A stretch of DNA of 64,000 nucleotides from JALOLG01 sp963776935 (GCA_963776935.1 CAVZOP010000001.1:682001-746000); one strand, 5' to 3'. Counted from the stretch's first letter, positions 27,523 to 37,226 are shown. Notes: generated by a model not told the origin, from the sequence alone. Translations and numbers: made by a program.

Positions 27523-27969
27523 TCAGCGGGCAGCGGCGCCCGGGATCGACAGCGGGGCCGGCGACTGGGCGGAGTGGGGGTGGTCGGGTCCGGCGTACAC
27601 CTTGAGCTTGGTCAGCATCTGCCGGCCGAGCGGACCCTTGGGCAGCATCCCTCTGACGCTGCGGCGCACTGCGTCTTCCGGCTTGCGGGCCAGCAACTGG
27701 GCGAACGACTCGGACTTGATCCCGCCCGGATAACCACTGTGGCGGTACAGCATGTGGCGCTCGGCCTTGTCGCGGCTCATCACGACCTTGGCGGCGTTGA
27801 CGATGATCACGTGATCGCCCGTGTCGATGTGGGGTGCGAAGATCGGCTTGTGCTTGCCGCGCAGGAGGCGAGCGACCTCGGTGCACAGACGCCCGAGGAT
27901 CAGACCGTCGGCGTCGACGACGTGCCAGTCGTGCTGGATCTCGCTGGCTTTCGGTGTGTACGTGGGCAT
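27523..27969 (-). CDS. rplM: 50S ribosomal protein L13
   Basis: 148 residues. WHVVDADGLILGRLCTEVA and HIDTGDHVIIVNAAKVV are characteristic, as is RSVRGMLPKGPLGRQMLTKL. First gene of rplM-rpsI, preceded by a good promoter at 28049-28078 and the second copy of the covarying hairpin element. Confidence 0.97.
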   Translation of the reverse strand: MPTYTPKASEIQHDWHVVDADGLILGRLCTEVARLLRGKHKPIFAPHIDTGDHVIIVNAAKVVMSRDKAERHMLYRHSGYPGGIKSESFAQLLARKPEDAVRRSVRGMLPKGPLGRQMLTKLKVYAGPDHPHSAQSPAPLSIPGAAAR

Positions 27970-28048
27970 CGGGCTACTTCAGATCCTGTCTCGACGACGT
28001 GGCGGCGTCCGCCATTCAGGCGCGGACGGCTGGCACGGGAACCGGGTA

Positions 28049-28078
28049 AGGATACGGGCCGATCCGGCCTGACAGCAA
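28049..28078 (-). promoter_or_regulatory. Promoter for rplM-rpsI
   Basis: Minus strand -35 TTGCTG (28073-28078), 18-base spacer, -10 TATCCT (28049-28054), 80 bases upstream of rplM. The 203-base gap to truA holds this and hairpin element copy B. Confidence 0.55.
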
Positions 28079-28091
28079 CCAATGTCTGATC

Positions 28092-28139
28092 GAGCCGGCT
28101 CACGGTACGGCGGAGCGCCGCACGTCTGGTCGCCGGCTC
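28092..28139. repeat. Intergenic hairpin element, copy B
   Basis: Arms GAGCCGGC (28092-28099) and GCCGGCTC (28132-28139) around a 32-base spacer that begins TCAC and ends CGTCTGGTC, preceded by ATGTCTGATC. It is homologous to copy A at 6473-6520 with a compensated base pair (T-A to C-G). Here it lies between truA and rplM, upstream of the rplM promoter. Confidence 0.7.
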
Positions 28140-28172
28140 GGGGCTCGTACCGTGCTCGCGACGCACGACGCT

Positions 28173-28970
28173 TCATTCCCCGTACCCGACGTCCCACAGC
28201 ACGAGGCCGGTGGGTGGGGCGACCTGGCCGGCGACGTTGCGGTCGCCGGCGCGCAGGATCGCCCTCACCTCGCCGGCCGTGCGATGACCGAGGCCGACGT
28301 CGACCATCGTGCCGACGATGCTGCGAACCATCTGGTGGCAGAACGACGTCGCCCGGATGTCGAACCGCAGCATCGCGGTGTCGTCGAGCCTCGACCATCC
28401 GGCGTCGAGCACGCGACGCACGAGGCTCGGCGGCGGTTCGCCCTCGGCCACCTTCGGTCGCCGGCAGAACGACGCGAAGTCGTGCTCGCCGATCAGCGGA
28501 TCGCCGGCCGCCTGCATCGCCCAGACGGCGAGCGGCTGGGGCACGTGCCACGACGTCCTCGCCTCGAGCGGGTTCGGCGCCGGATCGTTCCACACGTGGT
28601 AGCGGTAGTGACGGAACTGCGCCGAGAAGCGGGCGTCGAAGTCGGGACTCGCCCATGCCGCGTCACGCACGGCGATCTCGGGCCCGTGCATCTTGTTGAC
28701 CCGCCTCGCCAGACCGGCGAGATCGGTGTCGGCCGGGAGGTCGCCGCTGACGACCTGACCCCACGCGTGCACGCCGGCGTCGGTGCGCCCGGCTCCGGTC
28801 AACTCGACCGGTGTGCGAACGACGAGCGAGATCGCGGCCGACAGCTCACCGAGCACCGTGCGCACGCCGACATTGGGAGCGAACCCGTGAAAGTCGGTCC
28901 CGTCGTAGGCGACGACCGAGCCAGACGCACACCCGGCACGTCCGCCGCCCGGTCGAGTCACGAACGGCAC
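28173..28970 (-). CDS. truA: tRNA pseudouridine synthase A
   Basis: 265 residues from GTG 28970. It makes pseudouridine at positions 38-40 of tRNA anticodon arms. The catalytic aspartate is in TGAGRTDAGVHAWGQ; VAYDGTDFHGFAPN, RFSAQFRHYRYHVWN and FDIRATSFCHQMVRSIVG are family blocks. The first 18 residues are unusual (Gly/Cys-rich) and the true N-terminus may differ. It follows rplQ by 23 bases, the common rplQ-truA-rplM order. Confidence 0.94.
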   Translation of the reverse strand: MPFVTRPGGGRAGCASGSVVAYDGTDFHGFAPNVGVRTVLGELSAAISLVVRTPVELTGAGRTDAGVHAWGQVVSGDLPADTDLAGLARRVNKMHGPEIAVRDAAWASPDFDARFSAQFRHYRYHVWNDPAPNPLEARTSWHVPQPLAVWAMQAAGDPLIGEHDFASFCRRPKVAEGEPPPSLVRRVLDAGWSRLDDTAMLRFDIRATSFCHQMVRSIVGTMVDVGLGHRTAGEVRAILRAGDRNVAGQVAPPTGLVLWDVGYGE

Positions 28971-28993
28971 CTCGGCGCTGGGCCCTCAGAAGC

Positions 28994-29359
28994 TCAAACC
29001 AATTCGATGCGCGCCATCTTGGCGTTGTCGCCTTCGCGCGTGCCGACCTTCAGGATCCGGGTGTAGCCACCGTTGCGCTCGAGATACCGGGGGGCGACGT
29101 CGTTGACGAGCTTGTGGGTCATCTCGCGGTCGCCCAGGTAGCCCTGGATCTGGCGGATGCGGTGGACCCGCATCGGACCGTCCTGGGCCTTCTTGGCCTT
29201 GGTGATCAGCTTCTCGGCGAGTGGACGCAGCGCCTTGGCCTTGGCCTCGGTGGTGGTGATGGCCTCGGCGGCGAACAGCGACGCGGCCAGGTTCGCCATC
29301 ATCAGGCGCTCGTGGGCGGAGCTGCCGCCGAAACTGCGGCCGCGACGTGGGGTGGGCAT
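28994..29359 (-). CDS. rplQ: 50S ribosomal protein L17
   Basis: 121 residues. The N-terminus MPTPRRGRSFGGSSAHERLM and the TTEAKAKALRPLAEKLITKA segment are L17. Last ribosomal gene of the alpha operon, 46 bases after rpoA. Confidence 0.96.
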   Translation of the reverse strand: MPTPRRGRSFGGSSAHERLMMANLAASLFAAEAITTTEAKAKALRPLAEKLITKAKKAQDGPMRVHRIRQIQGYLGDREMTHKLVNDVAPRYLERNGGYTRILKVGTREGDNAKMARIELV

Positions 29360-29405
29360 GATTGTTTCTCCGGCGTTCTCGTGGGTTTCGACGTGCTGAT
29401 GAACT

Positions 29406-30340
29406 TCAGCCGCGCAGCGACAGGCCGCGCTCGTCGAGCTTCTCCTTCACCTCGTCCAGGCTCTTCTGCCCGAAGTTGGTGATGTTCAACAGGTCGTCCT
29501 CGGTCTTGGTGAGCAGCTCGCCCACGGTGTTGATCTGCGCCCGCTTCAAGCAGTTGCGGGGGCGCTCCGACAGGTCGAGGTCCTCGATCGGCAGGTCGAG
29601 GTCGGGCGAGCTGGCAGCCGCGTCGACGACCTCGCCGAGCTCGAGACCGTGTGGCTCGTCGCTCAGGCTGGCGACGAGGTCGACCAGCGAGCGCAACGTG
29701 GCGCCGGCCGATGCCAGGGCGTCGCTCGGCGTGACCGCGCCGTCGGTCTCGATCTCGATCACCAGCTTGTCGTAGTTGGTCGACTGCTCGACGCGGGTCG
29801 GCTCGACGTCGAACGAGACGCGGCGGACCGGCGAGAAGATGGCGTCGATCGGGATCACGCCGATCGTGCGTGACTCGACCTCGCGCTGGCTCGACGAGTA
29901 GCCCGCGGCCCTGCTCGACGGTGAGGTCGATGGCGAGACGGGCCTTGCCGTTGAGCGTGGCGATGTGGAGGTCCTTGTTGAGGATCTCGACGTCGGCGGG
30001 GCACTCGATGTCGCCGGCCGTCACCGACGGCCGGACCGCGCACGTCGAGGCGCAACGTCACGGCATCCTCGGACTCCGACGTGAGCACGATGTCCTTGAA
30101 GTTGAGGATGATGTCGGTGATGTCCTCGGCGACGCCGTTGATGGTGTCGAACTCGTGCAGTGCGTCGTCGAAGCGAACGGCCGTGATGGCGGCACCGGGG
30201 ATCGACGACAGCAGGGCGCGGCGCAGTGAGTTGCCGAGCGTGTGGCCGAAGCCGGGCTCGAGGGGGCCGACGGCGAATCGCTGACGGTTGTTGATCTCCT
30301 CACCGATTGCTTCGACGGTGGGGCGCTGCATGACGAGCAT
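29406..30340 (-). CDS. rpoA: RNA polymerase alpha subunit (two frameshifts)
   Basis: About 312 residues. The N-terminal dimerisation domain contains PLEPGFGHTLGNSLRRALL, and the C-terminal domain contains DLPIEDLDLSERPRNCLKRA and INTVGELLTKTEDDLLNITN, the helix-hairpin that contacts UP elements. An extra G near 30024 and an extra base near 29901 break the frame; removing both restores VTAGDIECPADVEILN and EQGRGYSSSQREVESRTIGV. Alpha is essential, so these are errors. It follows rpsD in the alpha operon. Confidence 0.95.
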
Positions 30341-30385
30341 GGGCTGCCGGGTCCTTTCTGACGCTGACGATCGGCTGGATGACTG

Positions 30386-31003
30386 TTACTTGGAGTACAG
30401 CTCGACGATGAGCTGCTCGCGGACGGGCACGTCGATGTGCTCGCGCTGGGGGAGGTCGCGGACGGTGACCTGCTTGCCGCCGTCACCGGCTTCGAGCCAA
30501 CCGACGACGTTGCGATCGAGCACGTCGATGTTGTGTTGGATGACGATCATGCCGCGGGCCTTCGGTGACAACGAGACGATGTCGCCCTTGCGGCCGCGGT
30601 AGCTCGGGATGTCGACGCGCTTGCCGTTGACGTTGACCAGCCCGTGGTTCACGAACTGGCGGGCCTGCGGGCGGGTGCTCGCCCAGCCGGCGCGGTAGAC
30701 GATGTTGTCGAGACGCAGCTCGAGCAGGCGCAGCAGGTTCTCGCCGCTCGGACCGCTGAGGCGGGTGGCTTCCTCGTAGGTCTTGCGGAACTGCCGCTCG
30801 AGGAGACCGTAGATGTACTTCGCCTTCTGCTTCTCCTGCAGCTGGGCGAGGTACTCACTGCCGGCGTTGCGGCGGCGTGTGCGGCCGTGGGCGCCCGGTG
30901 GGAACGGACGGCGCTCGAGGGCCTTGCGGCCCTTCTCGTTCTCGAAGATGTTGACGCCGAGGCGACGCGTGACGCGCACCTTGGGACCTGTGTAACGAGC
31001 CAT
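30386..31003 (-). CDS. rpsD: 30S ribosomal protein S4
   Basis: 205 residues. S4 nucleates 16S assembly and often autoregulates the alpha operon. It is of the zinc-free form: the N-terminal cysteines are absent and it reads KVRVTRRLGVNIFENEKG. The S4 RNA-binding domain includes RLDNIVYRAGWASTRPQARQ and VNHGLVNVNGKRVDIPS. Six bases after rpsK. Confidence 0.97.
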   Translation of the reverse strand: MARYTGPKVRVTRRLGVNIFENEKGRKALERRPFPPGAHGRTRRRNAGSEYLAQLQEKQKAKYIYGLLERQFRKTYEEATRLSGPSGENLLRLLELRLDNIVYRAGWASTRPQARQFVNHGLVNVNGKRVDIPSYRGRKGDIVSLSPKARGMIVIQHNIDVLDRNVVGWLEAGDGGKQVTVRDLPQREHIDVPVREQLIVELYSK

Positions 31004-31009
31004 CGCGGA

Positions 31010-31408
31010 TCAGCCCCTCCGACGCTTCGGCTGGCGGCAACCGTTGTGCGGCACCGGGGTGACGTCCTTGATCGAGGTGACCTCGATGCCGGTGTTCTGG
31101 ATCGAGCGGACCGCGGTGTCGCGCCCGGAGCCCGGGCCCTTCACCTGGACCTCGGCGCGGCGCAGGCCGTGCTCCATGGCGGCGCGGGCGGCGCGCTCGG
31201 CGGCGAGCTGAGCGGCGAACGGGGTGCTCTTGCGCGACCCCTTGAACCCGACGGCGCCGGACGACGCCCACGAGAGCACGTTGCCCTCGGTGTCGGTGAT
31301 CGACACGATCGTGTTGTTGAACGAGCTCTTGATGTGCACCACCCCGGTGGACACGTTCTTGCGGTCACGCTTGCGGGGACGGCGCCCAGCTGGCTTCGGT
31401 TTGGCCAT
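31010..31408 (-). CDS. rpsK: 30S ribosomal protein S11
   Basis: 132 residues. GVVHIKSSFNNTIVSITDTE and the C-terminus IKDVTPVPHNGCRQPKRRRG are S11; it lies in the platform at the E site. The N-terminal basic tail is typical. It is separated from rpsM by 3 bases. Confidence 0.97.
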   Translation of the reverse strand: MAKPKPAGRRPRKRDRKNVSTGVVHIKSSFNNTIVSITDTEGNVLSWASSGAVGFKGSRKSTPFAAQLAAERAARAAMEHGLRRAEVQVKGPGSGRDTAVRSIQNTGIEVTSIKDVTPVPHNGCRQPKRRRG

Positions 31409-31411
31409 CGC

Positions 31412-31792
31412 TTACTTCCTCACAGCCTTCTTCTTGTTGGCAACCGTGCGCTTGGGACCCTTGCGCGTGCGGGCGTTGGTGTGTGTGCGCTGACCGCGGA
31501 CCGGGAGGCCCTTGCGGTGCCGGACGCCCTGGTGGCATCCGATCTCGATCTTGCGCTTGATGTCGGTCTGGACGTCGCGGCGCAGGTCGCCCTCGATCGT
31601 CAGGTGCTCGTCGACGTAGGCGCGGATCTTGGTCACCTCGTCGTCGGTGAGTGACGAGACCTTGGTGTCGCGATCGAGCCCGACCTCGGAGATGATCTTC
31701 TGGGCAGTCGGCTTGCCGATCCCGAAGATGTAGGTGAGCGAGATCTCGAGCCGCTTCTCCCGGGGGATGTCGACGCCTGCGATACGTGCCAT
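31412..31792 (-). CDS. rpsM: 30S ribosomal protein S13
   Basis: 126 residues from ATG 31792 (MARIAGVDIPREKRLEIS); the frame continues upstream but is not homologous and would overlap rpmJ. IGCHQGVRHRKGLPVRGQRT and the basic C-terminal tail that touches P-site tRNA are present. First small-subunit gene after rpmJ. Confidence 0.97.
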   Translation of the reverse strand: MARIAGVDIPREKRLEISLTYIFGIGKPTAQKIISEVGLDRDTKVSSLTDDEVTKIRAYVDEHLTIEGDLRRDVQTDIKRKIEIGCHQGVRHRKGLPVRGQRTHTNARTRKGPKRTVANKKKAVRK

Positions 31793-31829
31793 ATCTGGTC
31801 TTGCCTCTTCTCCTCTATCGACTCTCGGG

Positions 31830-31943
31830 TCAGCCCTGGCGCTGCTTGTGGCGCGGGTTCTCGCAGATGACCCGGACGCGCCCATGGCGGCGGATCACCT
31901 TGCACTTCTCGCACATCTTCTTGACGCTGGGACGGACCTTCAC
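31830..31943 (-). CDS. rpmJ: 50S ribosomal protein L36
   Basis: 37 residues from a GTG start. It begins MKVRPSVKKMCEKCK and ends ENPRHKQRQG. The zinc ligands Cys11, Cys14, Cys27 and His32 are all kept (C+ form). It lies between infA and rpsM, 13 bases after infA. Confidence 0.96.
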   Translation of the reverse strand: MKVRPSVKKMCEKCKVIRRHGRVRVICENPRHKQRQG

Positions 31944-31956
31944 GGCGACTTCTCTC

Positions 31957-32181
31957 TCACTTGTACCGGTACGTGATGCGACCTCTGGTGAGGTCGTACG
32001 GGGTGAGCTCGACCTGCACCTTGTCGCCGGGAAGGATGCGGATGTAGTGCATCCTCATCTTGCCGGAGATGTGAGCCAGCACCTTGTGGCCATTCTCCAA
32101 CTCGACGCGGAACATCGCGTTCGGGAGCGACTCGACGATCGTGCCCTCGAGAACGATCGCGTCTTCCTTCGGCTTCGGCAG
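31957..32181 (-). CDS. infA: Translation initiation factor IF-1, apparent CTG start
   Basis: 74 residues of an OB-fold factor that binds the A site: KEDAIVLEGTIVESLPNAMF, HISGKMRMHYIRILPGDKV and DLTRGRITYRYK. The in-frame codons upstream are stopped by TAG at 32211-32209, and none between that and the conserved region is ATG, GTG or TTG. The codon at 32181 is CTG, gives MPKPKEDA as in relatives, and has GAGGAG 6 bases upstream. So either IF-1 uses a CTG start here or the base is miscalled. A promoter lies 146 bases upstream; rpmJ follows. Confidence 0.93.
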   Translation of the reverse strand: MPKPKEDAIVLEGTIVESLPNAMFRVELENGHKVLAHISGKMRMHYIRILPGDKVQVELTPYDLTRGRITYRYK

Positions 32182-32326
32182 AGGATTCTCCTCACTAGAT
32201 TTCGACTACGTTTTCACTGCGGTCCCGACCGGCGGCGACGAACGCACGACGATCAAGACCCTCGGGTACGGCTGGCGCTGTACGGCGGGCACGGACAACC
32301 GCGGCCTGGTGACAGGCCGACCTACG

Positions 32327-32355
32327 ATGCTACCGGCGGCTGGCCCGAACGCCAA
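32327..32355 (-). promoter_or_regulatory. Promoter for infA-rpmJ-alpha operon
   Basis: Minus strand -35 TTGGCG (32350-32355), 17-base spacer, -10 TAGCAT (32327-32332). Nearly the same promoter precedes rplC. It gives an infA leader of about 140 bases in which I see no strong structure. Confidence 0.65.
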
Positions 32356-32393
32356 TCGTCGGCCGGACCGGGAGACGGGTGATTTGCGCCACC

Positions 32394-33050
32394 TCAGCGG
32401 CGCGACTCGACGACGTCGGTGAGCCGTCGGAACACGTGGTCGGGATGGCCCACCCCGTTGACGACCGCCAGGCGGCCCTGGCGCCCGTAGTACTCGATCA
32501 GCGGGGCGGTCTGGGTCTCGTACAGGTCGAGGCGGCGGTTGACGGCGTCGGGGGTGTCGTCGTCGCGCTGCATCACGTCACCGCCGCAGACCTCGCAGAT
32601 CCAGGGCGAACGCTCGGTCCCCGTGCCCGTGTAGTTGGTGCCGCAGTCGCGGCAGACCCGCCGGGCCGAGATCCGCTCGATCACGATCTCGCGGGGCACG
32701 TCGAGGTCGATCACCACCATGATCGGGCGCTCGGCGGTGATCGCGTCGAGCGCCTTGGCCTGGGCGACCGTGCGCGGGAACCCGTCGAGGATGTAGCCGC
32801 GGGTGACCGCGTCGTCGCGGGCGAGCCGGTCCTCGACGAGCCCGATCATGATGTCGTCGCCGACGAGCGCGCCCGAGTCCATGATCTCTTTCGCCATCAG
32901 GCCGAGCTCGGTGCGCTCGCGGACGGAACTGCGCAGCATGTCGCCCGTCGAGATGTGCGGCACGACGTAGTGGCGCGACATACGTACGCACTGGGTGCCC
33001 TTGCCGGCACCCTGCCGGCCGAGGATGATGAGCCGCGCTCCCGGGATCAT
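32394..33050 (-). CDS. adk: Adenylate kinase
   Basis: 218 residues from ATG 33050. It equilibrates ATP and AMP with ADP. P-loop LGRQGAGKGTQ, AMP site HISTGDMLR, DGFPRTVAQA, and a long LID domain carrying four cysteines (CRDC, CEVC) for zinc. The frame is open upstream, but the start is set by homology and by overlap with secY. It is 14 bases after secY, in the usual secY-adk order. Confidence 0.96.
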   Translation of the reverse strand: MIPGARLIILGRQGAGKGTQCVRMSRHYVVPHISTGDMLRSSVRERTELGLMAKEIMDSGALVGDDIMIGLVEDRLARDDAVTRGYILDGFPRTVAQAKALDAITAERPIMVVIDLDVPREIVIERISARRVCRDCGTNYTGTGTERSPWICEVCGGDVMQRDDDTPDAVNRRLDLYETQTAPLIEYYGRQGRLAVVNGVGHPDHVFRRLTDVVESRR

Positions 33051-33064
33051 GGAGCGACCTTCCT

Positions 33065-34381
33065 CTACTTGAGGAAGCCCTCGTAGTTGCGCAACATCAA
33101 CTGGCTGTCGATCTGGCGCATCAACTCGAGTGCCACGCCGACCGAGATGAGCACACTCGTGCCGGCGAACGGGAAGCGATCGACGTCGGCTGCCCACAGC
33201 ACGATGTACGGGAGGATGGCGATGATGGCGATGAACACCGCTCCGGGGAGGGTGATGCGGTTGACGGCCTTGGCGAGGTAGCGCTCGGTCTGCGGTCCGG
33301 GGCGCACGCCGGGGATGAACCCACCCTGACGGCGGATCTGGTCGGCCTGACGGACCGGGTCGAAGGCGATCGAGTTGTAGAAGTACGCGAAGGCGATGAT
33401 CAGCAACGCGAACAACGTGACGTACACGACGTTCTGGCTGTTGAGGATGTACCGGTCGACGTACTCGACGATCGTGCCCCGCCAGCCCTCACCGCTGCCG
33501 AGGAAGCTCGCCAGGATCGCCGGCAGCAGCAGGATCGAGCTGGCGAAGATGATCGGGATGACGCCCGACTGGTTGACCTTGAGCGGGATGTACGTGTTCT
33601 GGCCGCCCATCATGCGACGGCCCACCACACGTTTGGCGAACTGCACCGGGATGCGTCGTTGACCGAGCTCGACGAACACGACGGCGATGATGATCAGGAT
33701 CGTCAGCACGATCATCGCCACGAACCAGAACACCTTGTCGAGCTGCAGGATCGCGTAGAAGCCGCTCGGCAGACCGGAGGCGACCGAGGCGAAGATGATC
33801 ATCGACATGCCGTTGCCGATGCCGCGCTGCGAGATCAGCTCGCCCATCCACATCAGCACCGCGGTGCCCGCGACGAGCGTGGGGATGATGAGGTAGCCGC
33901 GCGGCCAGATCCCGTCGGGCAGGAGCGGCACCGAGGGTGCCTGGACCGCCGAGAAGAACGCGCCACCGCCACCGGTGCCGAACAGGAACACGAGCACGGT
34001 CGCTTGCAGCGTCGCCAGGGCGATCGTGACGTACCGGGTGTACTGGGTGATCTTGCGCTGACCGACGGCGCCCTGCTGCTGGAGCTCCTCGAGCTTGGGG
34101 ATGACGACCCCCAGCACCTGCATGATGATGCTGGCGGTGATGTACGGCATGATGCCGAGGGCGAAGATCGAGAAGCTCTCGAAGGCGCCGCCCGAGAACA
34201 GGTTGAACAACCCGAGCGCGCCGTTCTGGGCACCTTCGCGGAGTTGATCGATGGCGATCGAGTCGACACCCGGGACGCGGATCGCGGCCCCCACCCGGTA
34301 GAGCGCGATGATCATCATCGTGAACAGGACCTTGTTGCGAAGGTCCTCCACCTTGAAGATGTTCTTGAGGTTGGCGATCAC
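33065..34381 (-). CDS. secY: Protein translocase subunit SecY
   Basis: 438 residues, ten membrane helices. It forms the Sec pore. VLFTMMIIALYRVGAAIRVP in helix 1, GVIPIIFASSILLLP in helix 7, and the cytoplasmic loop RQADQIRRQGGFIPGVRPG that meets SecA are conserved; the plug region follows helix 1. It lies between rplO and adk with a 134-base gap to rplO in which I see no gene. Confidence 0.97.
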   Translation of the reverse strand: MIANLKNIFKVEDLRNKVLFTMMIIALYRVGAAIRVPGVDSIAIDQLREGAQNGALGLFNLFSGGAFESFSIFALGIMPYITASIIMQVLGVVIPKLEELQQQGAVGQRKITQYTRYVTIALATLQATVLVFLFGTGGGGAFFSAVQAPSVPLLPDGIWPRGYLIIPTLVAGTAVLMWMGELISQRGIGNGMSMIIFASVASGLPSGFYAILQLDKVFWFVAMIVLTILIIIAVVFVELGQRRIPVQFAKRVVGRRMMGGQNTYIPLKVNQSGVIPIIFASSILLLPAILASFLGSGEGWRGTIVEYVDRYILNSQNVVYVTLFALLIIAFAYFYNSIAFDPVRQADQIRRQGGFIPGVRPGPQTERYLAKAVNRITLPGAVFIAIIAILPYIVLWAADVDRFPFAGTSVLISVGVALELMRQIDSQLMLRNYEGFLK

Positions 34382-34515
34382 GGAGTGGGATACCTCAACA
34401 TCGAGGGAGGGAAGTCATGGATGTCGACGCCGTGACGGCGCCGATCTGGTCGTGACGAGCGGCTGTGAGTGCCGCTGCACGCTAGCAGTGGGCTGGTTCA
34501 CACACTCAGCGCCGA

Positions 34516-35016
34516 TCACCTGTTGGCGAACTGGTTGCCCTGCACTGGCGGCCGCCCGGCCTTGCCTTCCTCGCGGAACGGCAGGGGGACGAGCGTGACC
34601 GAACCACCGGCGGCGACGATCGCCGACTCGGCGGCCTTCGAGACGGCGTGGGCGTGGACGTCGACCTTCGAGTTGATCTCGCCGCGGGCGAGGATCTTGA
34701 CGAACGCGCCCTTGCGAACGACGCCCCGCGCCACGAGCATGTCGAGCGTCACCGTCGACTCGTCGAGGTCGCCCAGCGTGTGCAAGTTGACCGCCGAGTA
34801 CTCGACGCGGAACGGGTTGTTGAAGCCCTTGAGCTTCGGGACGCGCTGCTTGAGCGGCATCTGGCCACCCTCGAAGCCGCGTCGCACCGTGTTGCGGGCG
34901 TGCTGGCCCTTGTGACCGCGGCCGGCGGTCTTGCCGCCCTTGCCGCCGATGCCACGACCGACGCGCTTGGCCTTCTTGGTGGCACCCGGCGCCGGGGCGA
35001 GGTCGTGGACGCGCAT
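34516..35016 (-). CDS. rplO: 50S ribosomal protein L15
   Basis: 166 residues from ATG 35016. KRVGRGIGGKGGKTAGRGHK and GFEGGQMPLKQRVPKLKGFN are L15 signatures. A TTG two codons upstream is also in frame. Starts 2 bases after the rpmD stop. Confidence 0.96.
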   Translation of the reverse strand: MRVHDLAPAPGATKKAKRVGRGIGGKGGKTAGRGHKGQHARNTVRRGFEGGQMPLKQRVPKLKGFNNPFRVEYSAVNLHTLGDLDESTVTLDMLVARGVVRKGAFVKILARGEINSKVDVHAHAVSKAAESAIVAAGGSVTLVPLPFREEGKAGRPPVQGNQFANR

Positions 35017-35018
35017 GA

Positions 35019-35239
35019 TCAATCGGTTCCCTTGCTTGATGGGTTCGCTTCGCTCACGGTGTCGACGTGAATGAGGTGCGGGACGCGGGCGATCATGCCG
35101 CGGATCTCGGGGCGATCGGGCAGCGTGTTCGTCTTGCCGATCCGTCCGAGGCCGAGGGCGCGCAGCGTGCCGCGGGCCTTGGGCTTGGAGCCGATCCCGG
35201 AGCGCACCTGGGTGACGGTGATTTGCTTTTCGGCCGTGC

Positions 35240-35243
<4 letters not shown>
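35019..35243 (-). CDS. rpmD: 50S ribosomal protein L30
   Basis: 74 residues; TVTQVRSGIGSKPKARGTLR and ALGLGRIGKTNTLPDRPEIR are typical. Its ATG overlaps the rpsE stop as ATGA. A short Ser/Asn-rich tail follows the fold. Confidence 0.96.
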
Positions 35244-35862
<619 letters not shown>

Positions 35863-35863
<1 letters not shown>

Positions 35864-36231
35864 CAGAACTCCAAACCTGCTTCTCGGGCTGCCGCCGCCA
35901 CGGCGGCGATGCGCCCGTGGTAGCCGAAGCCACCTCGATCGAACACGACCTGCTCGACGCCGGCGGCCTTGGCGCGTTCGGCGATGAGGGTACCGAGGCG
36001 AGTGGCCGCTGCGACCGAGCCGCCGCTGCCGGCGGCGCGCTGGTCGGGCTCGATGGTCGACGCCGCGGTGAGCGTGCGCCCGGCGTCGTCGTCGATCACC
36101 TGCACCGTGAGGTGCTTGTTCGACCGGTACACGGCCAGGCGGGGACGCTCGGCGGTGCCGTGGATCTTCTTGCGGACGCGGCGGTGACGCCGGAGGCGTC
36201 CCTCACGTCGAGTCTTGGCGATGTCAGTCAT
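35863..36231 (-). CDS. rplR: 50S ribosomal protein L18
   Basis: 122 residues; binds 5S rRNA. RRHRRVRKKIHGTAERPRLA and VVFDRGGFGYHGRIAAVAAA are characteristic. Located between rplF and rpsE. Confidence 0.96.
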
Positions 36232-36253
36232 GACGAACTCCCAGATGCTCTGG

Positions 36254-36796
36254 TCACTTCTTGCCGGCCTTGCCGGCCTTGCGCAGGACGCGCTCGCCGG
36301 TGTAGCGGACGCCCTTGCCCTTGTACGGCTCTGGCTTGCGGATGCTGCGGATGTTGGCGGCGACCTGGCCGACGACTTCCTTGTCGATGCCGGTCACGAC
36401 GACCTGCGTCGCCGTCGGCACCTCGAACGAGATGCCCTCGGGCGCCGTGACGTTGACCGGGTGGCTGAAGCCGAGCGCCAGCTTGATCGCGTTCGGGCCC
36501 TGCGCCTCGGCGCGGTAGCCGACCCCGACGATGTCGAGTTGCTTGCGGAACCCGTCGGTGACACCGAGGACCATGTTGTTGACGAGGCTGCGGGTGAGAC
36601 CGTGCAGGGCGCGGCTGTTGCGCTCGTCGTCGGGCCGCTCGACGAGCAGCGTCGAATCCTCTTGGCGGACGGTGATCTCGCCCGGGATGGCGCGGCTCAA
36701 CGTGCCCTTCGGCCCCTTGACCGTGATCGTGCGGCCGTCGACCGCCACGTCGACGCCGGCTGGAAGAGTGATCGGTGCCTTACCGATGCGAGACAT
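36254..36796 (-). CDS. rplF: 50S ribosomal protein L6
   Basis: 180 residues, two repeated L6 folds: MSRIGKAPITLPAGVDVAVD, then the second with RKPEPYKGKGVRYTGERVLR near the C-terminus, which lies close to the factor-binding site of the ribosome. Twenty-two bases before rplR. Confidence 0.97.
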   Translation of the reverse strand: MSRIGKAPITLPAGVDVAVDGRTITVKGPKGTLSRAIPGEITVRQEDSTLLVERPDDERNSRALHGLTRSLVNNMVLGVTDGFRKQLDIVGVGYRAEAQGPNAIKLALGFSHPVNVTAPEGISFEVPTATQVVVTGIDKEVVGQVAANIRSIRKPEPYKGKGVRYTGERVLRKAGKAGKK

Positions 36797-36814
36797 ATCG
36801 AGTTCCTCTCACCA

Positions 36815-37216
36815 TCACCAGACGTAACACAGGACTTCGCCGCCGACCTTGCGGCGGCGCGCCTCGCGGTCGGTCATCAGCCCGTGGCTGGTGGACAGGA
36901 CGGCCACGCCGAGTCCGCCGAGAACGCGCGGAACGGAGTCGGCCTTGCGGTACACGCGCAGGCCGGGCGTGGAGATGCGGCGCAGGCCGGAGATCGTGCG
37001 CGCCCGCTCCGGCGAGTACTTCATCCGGATCGTGAGCACGTCGCCGGGGCCGGCGGTCGCAGGTGCGACCTCGAACCCGCCGATGTAGCCCTCCTGCTCG
37101 AGGATCTTGGCGAGCGCGATCTTCTGCTTCGACGATGGCATCCGCACCTCGTCGTGCATGGCCGTGTTGGCGTTGCGGACGCGGGTGAGCATGTCGGCGA
37201 TGGGGTCGGTCAGCAT
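36815..37216 (-). CDS. rpsH: 30S ribosomal protein S8
   Basis: 133 residues; in many bacteria the spc-operon autoregulator. DPIADMLTRVRNANTAMHDE at the start and GLGVAVLSTSHGLMTDREAR near the end are S8. Eighteen bases before rplF. Confidence 0.97.
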   Translation of the reverse strand: MLTDPIADMLTRVRNANTAMHDEVRMPSSKQKIALAKILEQEGYIGGFEVAPATAGPGDVLTIRMKYSPERARTISGLRRISTPGLRVYRKADSVPRVLGGLGVAVLSTSHGLMTDREARRRKVGGEVLCYVW

Positions 37217-37226
37217 GTTTCCTCCC

